A stretch of DNA of 64,000 nucleotides from contig WWBZ02000001.1 in assembly GCA_011503125.2 (NCBI GenBank), forward strand, positions 4,278,001 through 4,342,000, written 5' to 3'. Below, one piece after another: positions 56,218 through 64,000 of the stretch. A model generated the notes under the pieces. It saw nothing but the letters and a program-made list of their open reading frames with translations. It did no database searches and had not been told where the DNA came from. How positions within the stretch are numbered: the first letter of the stretch is position 1; every line of letters begins with the position of its first letter. A program made the translations under genes and the position numbers. The stretch comes from Botryosphaeria dothidea. Lineage: Eukaryota > Ascomycota > Dothideomycetes > Botryosphaeriales > Botryosphaeriaceae.

Positions 56218-56746
56218 GGTGAGTCAATTGTACAGAGACGGGAGAGTTGGATGTGTCAGGAATATGATCGATTGACTACGCACAAGAAGCAGAGAGGGAG
56301 AGGGCTGTATAGCTTCCGTGGGAAATCTGGGGAAGCTCGGCGGCGGGGAGTGGAGTTGCAGCTGCAGCCGAGGTTCGCGCATGACTCGCCCGCTCGCCGG
56401 GTCGCCTTCCCGCGTCCATCTTTCTGTCATCAAAGAATGACAGCCATTTCTACGATTCCGCCTTGCGCGGAATACTGCGCTGCGAGGATTTCCGGCCTCT
56501 TTGAGATGAGATTGGGTATATTGGTGCTGACTCAAAAAAAAAAAAAAAGATAAGACTCCCGGCCTGGTCTCTCACTTCTGCGTTCGTGGAGAACATCTTT
56601 CTTAGAACGCTCCCAGTCGAATCCCGCATACAAAAAAAATTTGGCAAGCAGAGCCCGCTGCAGGTACACAAAATCCGTCCCAAGAAGTCTTGCAATGTCT
56701 AGTGGAAGCCAAAACGCCGATCAATGATGCCAGCCGATGATTTCGC
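56218..56746. promoter_or_regulatory. Racemase promoter and 3' flank of the small gene
   Basis: About 530 bp. Contains an A15 run at 56534-56548. No gene was seen. Confidence 0.45.
56534..56548 (+). repeat. Poly-A tract, 15 bases
   Basis: Fifteen A on the plus strand (T on the minus strand) about 320 bp upstream of the racemase start. It may act as a nucleosome-excluding dA:dT element of the promoter. Confidence 0.6.
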
Positions 56747-57128
56747 CTACACCAACAATCCTTGATCCATCGGGATTGTTTTCTTGGATTTCTCGTTGGC
56801 GCGCCTCGATGGAGTGTAGTTGTCCTGACTCTTCTTGCCCTCACTGTCGCTTGAACTGCTCTCGGAGCTCGTGTCGGTGTTCCTTGATTTCTTTTCGCGG
56901 TCGTACGGGTGTGTGTACTGGTCGTCCTGCTCGTTCACCGCCGGATACATGATCTCTGGCGGCCCATCTGCAGAGGGTTGGAGCCATGAGAAGTCGTCCT
57001 TCTTGTGGATGTTGGTTCCCACCGGTGCAACCGGTACCCTGAACACTGCTCGTTGCTTAGCGCTCAATCCGCAGCGCTCTGAAGGAATTTCACTTACGTC
57101 GCTGGAAGAACGTCTTGTCGGAACCCAT
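56747..57128 (-). CDS. Small hypothetical protein, two exons, 109 aa
   Basis: Exon 1 57128-57098 (MGSDKTFFQR), intron with donor GTAAGT and acceptor GAGCAG, exon 2 57045-56747, joined in phase 1. After the splice the protein continues LFRVPVAPVGTNIHKKDDFS, then an acidic, Ser-rich and Lys-rich hydrophilic tail (SSESSSSDSEGKKSQ), with no signal peptide or membrane span. The very short first exon and strong splice sites argue that the gene is real. Function unknown. The next small gene upstream on the same strand has the same exon layout. Confidence 0.6.
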
Positions 57129-57745
57129 TTTGGAGGAGCGATTGTGAGAGCTGCCGCAGTCGGGCTTTCGACGGAAGGAATGCTTCTTCAGCTGCGTACT
57201 TATCCCTGCGATCTCACGGGTATTTATTTATTTATTTATAGAAACTCACATGTTGTCGCACAGACAGAGACGGATGCTGCCTGCCGAAGGATTCGCCAAG
57301 TACGTCACTCACACGACCACTAAGCTCACGCTAGAGAAGAACAGGATAAGGATCAACGGTCAGCACTTAAGACATCACCAGTCCGCTGAGCATTGAACCA
57401 ATCCCTTGGTTTCAGCTGAACTCTTGTCGCAGTGCACAGACGAACGCTTGAAGATTGCTTGACGACGGAAACATTGAAATCAGGCTCTTCACTCCAACAC
57501 AGAAATTTCATGTATAGCGAGGTCATGTGCTCGCTGCTGAGTATCAATCTGACAAGGCTATTCAACGTCGAACCCCCATAAACAAAGATGGACGCCTATC
57601 TCGCTCGCCACCAACGATTCTTCGGAAACATCATGCAAATTCCCTGTCCAAATTCGTCCATCCCACTGCTTGCACGCTTGTAGCGGCCACTCTCTCGCCG
57701 GGTCATACCACAACCCCGTCTCGACACTTTATGCGATCATTTGCT
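57129..57745. other. Intergenic between the two small genes
   Basis: About 620 bp with a (TATT)4 stretch at 57221-57237. No other feature was seen. Confidence 0.4.
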
Positions 57746-57987
57746 CTACCACTTTCTGTGGACATAGGGGCTCTGGCTCATCGTCATGCCTGTAAGCATG
57801 CTTTTGAAGGGGTTTGTCTTCGGCGTGTTTTTCTTGGCTTCTTCATGCGTGACGCGATCCTTTTCCAAGGACGCCTCGGGCACTTTCACCACACCGAGAG
57901 CTAAAGACGATTCGTCAGTCGTATATCAGAGGCGATAATCCAGACCGACGTACCGATAAAGTTCTTGATTTCCTCCTTGTTGACCAT
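57746..57987 (-). CDS. Very small protein, two exons, 62 aa
   Basis: Exon 1 57987-57954 encodes MVNKEEIKNFI; the 53-nt intron 57953-57901 has donor GTACGT, a CTGAC branch and acceptor TTTAG; exon 2 57900-57746 continues ALGVVKVPEASLEKDRVTHE and ends at TAG. The phase is 1, as in the neighbouring 109-aa gene, and the residue pattern after the splice (hydrophobic, then V-P) is loosely alike. The protein is basic and hydrophilic, with no targeting signal. No family is recognised. It is a good candidate because all three splice signals are near consensus. Confidence 0.5.
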
Positions 57988-58540
57988 TATGAGGGATCTG
58001 TCTTTGATGTTTGAGGATATAGATTGACAGGCTTGCGGATATAGATTGTGATGTTTGTTGACGTTCCATTTGTGCTGGCACTTCGTTTGCCTATATACTA
58101 TTCTAGAAGACCTACCGAACATGCTTTTGGAAATATTCGCGTCTGCATGTGTCACGTCACTCACGATGCACAAGCACAGACGGTGGAGAAAGGAGGCGGT
58201 GGTGCAGGCAAAGCTGAATGGTTTTGGCCCCCAGGCCCTCAAACTCAGCCTCAGCCTCAGGGGAAACAACAACAAAGAACAACACACACTGCAGAAGTGG
58301 AGACCAAGAGTCCCCTAAACAGCAAAAACCCAGCCCCCACGGCGACCTCCAGACAAGAAAGGCAATCAAACATAAGAAAAAAAAAAAAACAGTGGGAACG
58401 AAAAAACGGTCATGGCATCGTCAAAGAGCGCCCGATGATCAACACCTGCGCCGCTGCAGCCTACACACTGCGCCTCTCTCTCCACCCCACCAACCCCACA
58501 GCCCACGGTCCCCGAAAGCCCCATCGCCCACGCCACCGCT
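57988..58540. other. Intergenic
   Basis: About 550 bp: leader of the 62-aa gene and 3' flank of the rhodopsin-domain gene. The minus-strand frame upstream of 57987 is open to 58287 but is probably untranslated. A run of A near 58380. No gene was seen. Confidence 0.4.
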
Positions 58541-59924
58541 TCAAGCCCCCATCTCCTTCAAGAAATTCGGCGTCGGGCTCCGCGCCCCCGGGCGCGCGAA
58601 CCGGAAGTACTTCTTCGGGTAGTTCGGCGCGCCGTCGCGCTGCACGCCCGGCGCGCCCCTCAGCGCCTCCGTGATGCTGATGCTCACCCGGCTCGTGATC
58701 GTGATCTCCCCGCCCTTGCCGGCGCCCCACAGCTCGTCCTCCGACTCGTCGCCGCCGCTGGCGCCCCTCCTGCGCCTCCTGCGCGTGGAGCGCATCTCGT
58801 GCCGCTCGGCCCCGGGGGCGGACGGCGGGCGAAGAGCGCGCAGAGCGGGCAGGTTGCCGGCGAAGACGTAGACGGTGAGCTCGATGGTCGTGACGATGGC
58901 GACGACGCCGAGCGTGTAGGGGTAGTCGGTCGACGCGGTCGTGGACCAGTGGTAGAGGACGGTGATGCGCAGGAAGGAGACGATGACGCCGGCGCCGCTG
59001 ATGGTGAAGAGGGCGATGGTGGCGGGGGTGCTGCGGGCCGGGGTGGACGGGGGTTCGGGAGAGGGCGAGGGGGAGGGGGAGGGGTTTTGTGGTGTCGGTG
59101 ATGCGGTGGTTGCTGGTGTGGTGGTTCCTTGATTTTGTGCTTGTCGGGCGAGGGTGGGGATCGGGAGGACGTAGATGAGGAGGTTGACGGCGGCGTTCTG
59201 GGAGGCGCGTTAGTTGGAAGGTGTGCAGAGTGGAGAGAAAGAACGTACTATCGCGGTGGGAACCGAGTAAGTGATTCTCGAGGAAATGCAGGCCGCATTG
59301 GGATACCCGTCCGGATGGAAGAAGCCAGCAAGAGGCCTGCACTGGAGGCCGTAGAAGATCCAGGTGGCTATCGTCTGAAGAAGAACGACTAGAGCCACGA
59401 TTCGGATGGCCGTAGACAATCGTGGGGTATATAGTGCACGATGAAAATAGACGAGAAAGGAAAGCTTGATGAAGAGTTGGACGGCGTAGTAGTAGAATTG
59501 CTCGATGAATTGGTACTGTGGCGTGGTGAGTCCTTCAATTCGTTGGGAGAATGGGGATGGGATTTACAAGTCTCATCTTCCTGAGTCCTTCAAAGGTGAC
59601 TGATTGGACGTGTCTATCGCCGGTCAGGAGATCTCGGTATTGACGAAGGCGAAGGAATAACTGACTTTCCAGCCCCTAGAATCAACCATTTCCAGCATAT
59701 GTATTGTTGTCCGATCAACAATATCTGTCAATGTCAGCAGGGAACTCTTCAATGTAGGCAAGGTCTCTTACAAATGCAATCGCCATGAATCTATCATCCC
59801 AGGCGAAGGACCTGAAGACAAATCCACGCGCGTAGACGCGCAAGGCAAATGAGACAGCGCATAGTGTAAAGAATGTAATGGTTAAACCCCAGCTGAGAGG
59901 ACCCAAGTCCTGGTCGACGCCCAT
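58541..59924 (-). CDS. Fungal rhodopsin-domain integral membrane protein, 393 aa
   Basis: Second member of the seven-span fungal family in this window. Five exons in phase: 59924-59772, 59724-59666, 59613-59568, 59515-59249, 59197-58541. Family features: FAWDDRFMAIAF after span 1, GAGKHVQSVTFEGLRKM in the first loop, FYYYAVQLFIKLSFLVYFHR in span 3, GLQCRPLAGFFHP with the conserved Cys, NAAVNLLIYVLPIPTLARQA and DYPYTLGVVAIVTTIELTVY. A Pro/Ser/Thr-rich loop (SPTPQNPSPSPSPSPEPP) splits spans 5 and 6, and the tail is Arg-rich. Low similarity to the protein at 11943, so not a recent duplicate. Confidence 0.87.
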
Positions 59925-62225
59925 CGTTGCAAGTGACAAGGCATGGAGAGGAGTGGCAAGAGTAGGCGGGTGAGTGAAGCCCTGTGGCGGTCTCTCCAAG
60001 AAAAAAAGACTAGGTTCCGAGCAGTGGGAGCGGTGATGAATGGCCTAAAATCCGCAGTGCATAATCTTGGCTGGGGGCTCTTTGATGCTTTGGACGGGAA
60101 ATTCTCCGCAGATTTAAAACTGGTCGGGGTTCTCCAATCTTAGACCGCGAAGATCTTGCCGGCAAGGGCGTTTGTTTGGCCGTCTCTCTGGATCCGCCGC
60201 GCATCCTGGGGCGAGGATCAGACTGGGAAGTGCCGTGGATCGTGTTGATTGAGCTTCTGGAAGTCGGATTAACGTCATTCGGAAGGCAAGGAGCTGATGG
60301 GGATCTGTGTGTATGGTTTTAGCGAATCGAGTCACACTTAGAAGTCCTGCTCAATTCAGCCTGTTACTACTGAGATTGAATTCTCATATCAGCGTGCCGT
60401 CGTTTCTGACACGATTGAGTGTTCCGCTTTGCAGGGCCGGGGTCGTCGTACGGCGACCAGGGAACGGATAGGCACCACGTATCACCAAGCGGGAAACAGA
60501 CTGGAAACGGCAATTGCTCAAGTCAAGCACACACACCCCGAGTCGCAGGCCGTGCAGGAGAAAACTCCGACGACAGACGGAGTTGATGGGGTCGAATGAC
60601 GCTCTGGTAAATCCGTAGCGGAATACGACGACTGGTGATATCTCAAGTTTCACCATCACTTCGCCAGCTCGTCTTCGTGCCGTGATTATTTTGATTGGTA
60701 GGAGGGAGCCTTAAGGGAAGGCGTCAATCTATCTGGAGGCGTTTTCGGGAGAGGCCGCTACACAGTGGGGCCGCAGAGCCTCCACGTGGTTGGGGAGATT
60801 GCGCAGACAACTAAATTTGAAACTCACCTCCACCACCCTTCGCTTCGGCGGCGTTCTGCCCTCCGTTGTTTCCTTGGTGGTAAACGACATTATTATGCGA
60901 CCTGTCGCGATAAGCGACGGTTTATTGAGTGGCAACAGGGAGAATAGTGAGTCGAAGTTTGCTCCGGCAGAGTGCATTCAAGGTTGAGAGGCGCCGCTTG
61001 TTCGGCAGAAACTCGAAAGCCTGTCAAGAAAAAGCATCACGACAATATTACGGCCCGAAACTTTGGAGCCGGCTCTTGCATGCGTGCAGATATTGCAATG
61101 GCATGTCTGCGAGATAATAGCAAAAGGAACTGTCCAATTTGAGTGTGCAAAGCACTTTGCAGCAGCGGAATCCTTACCAGTGCTTTGGGCGCAGTGAAAC
61201 ACTTGACGAAACCCTGCTATGAGGAAAGACCGCAATGTCTCTGACGGTTCAAAATGTACGGTTGAAGTAGCAGATCATTTTTCTCTGATCGGATTCCGTA
61301 TTCCATGTTGTGCATCATTCGCTTATGAGCGATCTCTTCAGTGCAACTCTCCGACTCGGATCCTAAAATGAAAGCGAATCTAGACCTCTCAGTATTTAAC
61401 GGAATAGATTCTTCACTCCAACGTGACCTTTGCAGAGGCGGAAACTCTCGGCTCTCGGGTGAATGCAGGTACCCGATGACTCACGCATGGTAATACGATC
61501 AGGGCAACTCGGAAGTTTCCATTTCGTCGGCAAAAGTCCACAGGTGTGTTTTTTCCAGCTCAGCTGGACCGGAATGGCAGTCTTGGAAGTATCCATAAAC
61601 TGGTGCTTGGTGGCAGAAGAAATTATCTAATGCTTTCCGTGTTTACCAACAGGCAATCTGGCAGTAATCATCGATTTTTCAAGATGGAACTATGTTTCAA
61701 GAAGGAAAGCTTCTCGCAACCTTATCGAGAGAGCACAAGCTATAGGCTTCGAAATAGACAACGGCAATTAAAGCTTGCAGATTGTTCCTGGACGAAGCTC
61801 GATAAACATAGAAGTCTGTTCGGGATGCGCGGGAAGGTTTAAGGTTGGGTTCGTCTCGCATCGGAAAACCTTCCACCGAGATCGACTGGGTTACGTCAGA
61901 GACATGAGTTTTGGCGGTGATCGGGTCATTCGGGGGTCCTGGTTCCTGGCGCGATGCCAGAATCTGACAGCGGGTTTTGCGGGGAAGGTAACATCCAAGA
62001 CCATCTGCCATGTCTGCGTTACCCCGGGCGGGGTAGCGTCACAGGGTTCCCACGCCGATCACCGCGTGCACAACAATCACCCGCAGCTACAAAATGCGTC
62101 GTCCTCCCCGGTACCAGACGAGCTCGCGATCGTCGTCCGGCCCACGGTGAGCTGCAGCTGCAAGACATCTCCCGCACTCAGGCCTCCTCCGTCGATCCCA
62201 TCCTCAGGACCTCCATCTTCCAAAC
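59925..62225. other. Gene-poor divergent intergenic region
   Basis: 2.3 kb between divergent starts. Frames at 61546-61842 and 61775-62329 (+) lack bias, and the latter runs into the next gene's leader. The last 150 bp are C-rich leader of the mannosidase gene. Nothing else was recognised. Confidence 0.4.
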
Positions 62226-63868
62226 ATGCGCCAAGCTGCCATTCTGCTGCCCGCTGCTTCGCTCCTGCTAAGCAGCGCAGCCGGCCAAGAGTGCCCAGAC
62301 TACCTCGACTACGCGAAAGAGAAGCATGAACCGTTCACCAATGGCACTTACCAGCTGCCCTTCCAGCGCCCAGCTCCGGCATGTCGTACCTTCAACTCGT
62401 CCGGCGTTGAGCAGGTGATCGACCGCATGGAAGGAGTCATCGCGGATCCGGATCTCTACAGGCTCTTTGAGAACGCCTATCCGAACACCCTCGACACGGC
62501 TATCAAGTGGAAAGGAGTCGCAGCCAACAACTCAGAGGAAGAGCTTACCTTCGTCATTACCGGAGACATCAACGCCATGTGGTTGCGTGACTCGGCAAAC
62601 CAGATGCAGTCCTACCTGCCGGTGCTCAATGCCTCGGACTCACCAGACAGCATCGCCTCCCTCTACCGTGGCGTCATCAATCTCCAGGCACGCTACCTGC
62701 TGACCTCGCCCTACTGCAACTCGTTCCAGCCACCGGTCGAGTCGAACATTGCTCCGGACACAAATCCTTCGGCCAGTGAAGACACCGTCAAGCCGCAGTA
62801 CAGCAACACCAGCGTCTTCGAGTGCAAGTACGAATTGGACTCTCTGGCTGCCTTTTTGGAGGTCTCAGACAACTACTACAACGCAACCAATGACCTGGAC
62901 TTCTTTGGCAAGTTTCAGTGGATCTCGGCCATCCAGGCCGTCGTGAAGGTCGCCAAGGACATGAAAACACCTACCTATGCTGCTGACGGGCAGGTTCTGG
63001 ATTCTCCGTACACATTCTCCAGAATGACGGATCGTGCAACCGAGACGCTGGCTAACGATGGCCTGGGAAATCCCGTCCAGAATGGCACAGGACTCATCCG
63101 GTCGGCATTCCGTCCCAGCGACGACTCGACCATCTACCAGCTATTCATTCCAGCCAACATGATGTTCGCGCGCTACCTCGAGACTGCTGCCACAATCATG
63201 CAACAGCTCAGCAATGCTCCGGCCGGCCTTGCCGAGGAGATGGGTGCCCTCGCGACTTCCGTCCGAGCGGCCATTGAGGAGCACGGCGTGGTGCAAAGTG
63301 CGAACGGTCCAATCTATGCCTTCGAGATTGACGGTTACGGCTCGACGACCATCATGGACGATGCCAACATTCCGTCGCTTCTCTCAGCGCCATTCCTGGG
63401 CTACACGGACGTCAACAACGAGGTCTACCAGAATACGCGCGAGCTGGTGCTGAGCGCAGGAAATCCATACTTCATGCGCGGCCCTGTCATCAACTCCGTC
63501 GGCGGACCGCACGTCGGGCCCGGCATGGCATGGCCCATGGCCAGCATCGTGCGCATTCTGACGACCGATGACGAAGCGGAGATCACGACGGCGTTGAAGG
63601 AAATCGTGAGCAGTACGGACGGATTGGGATTGATCCACGAGAGCATCAACAGTTGGAACGAGAGCGACTGGACACGACAGTGGTGAGTTGGCAAGAGCCT
63701 TTCTTTTGTGTCACCGTCTTTTTTTACATTTTCCGTTGCACCGCCGCATGCGCGCCTGGCTGACGCAAAGACCACAGGTTCTCGTGGGCGAACGGACTTT
63801 TCGGTCAAATGATCCTGGACCTGGAGACGCGGAAGCCGGAGATCTTGGGGCAAAGCTTTCAAGAGTAG
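62226..63868 (+). CDS. Secreted exo-alpha-1,6-mannosidase, glycoside hydrolase family 125, 515 aa
   Basis: Hydrolyses non-reducing alpha-1,6-linked mannose from mannans or N-glycans. Exon 1 62226-63682, exon 2 63778-63868; the 95-nt intron has donor GTGAGT, a CTGAC branch and acceptor CACAG, joining at TG|G. The signal peptide is [20 protein letters not shown]. Family blocks: [20 protein letters not shown] (catalytic region), [80 protein letters not shown] and [20 protein letters not shown]; it ends [16 protein letters not shown]. Several N-x-S/T sites fit secretion. Full length. Likely used on fungal or plant-surface mannans. Confidence 0.94.
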
Positions 63869-64000
63869 CGGTGGTGAGAGCGTCCTAATGCAGTAATGTA
63901 ATCCTCCGACAGGAATTGATAATGCAACGAGCGCCTCGTGCAGGCCCGTGTTTCCGGTTGCTGTCGATCATGCTGTTGTCCAGAACTCTTGCGCCGACCG

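Noticed and set aside
58461..59342. 293-codon minus frame overlapping the rhodopsin-domain gene
   Set aside because: Another frame of the same exon gives the conserved membrane protein; this one is Arg/His/Pro-rich noise.

Overview
This window is nuclear DNA of a filamentous ascomycete (Pezizomycotina; Dothideomycetes is a guess from gene style, not shown). The evidence is short introns (about 40-110 nt, mostly 47-65) with fungal donor, branch and acceptor signals, coding regions rich in C/G-ending codons, CT-rich 5' leaders, and fungus-restricted families: Ugo1, DUF4048, fungal rhodopsin-domain proteins, Ca3427-like protein, GH125 mannosidase and a HET-type relic. No bacterial operons, rRNA, convincing tRNA, CRISPR array or intact transposon was seen. 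Exon coordinates were worked out by hand from splice signals and reading phase, so all spliced models are predictions.

Layout. 1-6.3 kb: mitochondrial ribosomal protein bL27m (cut by the window edge), two candidate small divergent genes, and a six-span membrane protein resembling the reductase half of TmpL. 6.3-11.9 kb: gene-poor, with only orphan open frames. 11.9-20.9 kb: a rhodopsin-domain membrane protein, a 1,763-residue OB-fold protein resembling telomere-binding Pot1/Cdc13, and an arrestin-like trafficking adaptor. 21-24.5 kb: accessory stretch with a small secreted cysteine-rich protein and an unrecognised membrane protein. 24.9-31 kb: a DUF4048 protein and a germinal-centre (GCKIII) kinase, divergent. 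31-36 kb: gene-poor, holding a C2H2 zinc-finger gene with a frame problem and a broken HET-type C-terminal fragment.

36.7-56.2 kb is a dense, conserved housekeeping block: Ugo1 and mitochondrial ferredoxin (head to head), AP-1 mu, an Mmc1-like mitochondrial protein, calcineurin A, a flavin monooxygenase, a Ca3427-like periplasmic-binding-fold protein, Rrp15 and SRP54 (head to head), and an alpha-methylacyl-CoA racemase. 56.7-64 kb: two small two-exon genes with matching architecture, a second rhodopsin-domain protein and a secreted GH125 exo-mannosidase.

Functional threads: mitochondria (bL27m, Ugo1, ferredoxin, Mmc1-like, possibly the Ca3427-like protein), secretory and endosomal traffic (SRP54, AP-1 mu, arrestin-like adaptor), and signalling (calcineurin A, GCKIII kinase). 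I did not find a clustered novel system. The most unusual signals are two GC-AG introns, the frame break in the zinc-finger gene, the HET relic, the OB-fold giant with SUMO-interaction-like motifs, the pair of small two-exon genes, and several unrecognised small open frames in the sparse regions.
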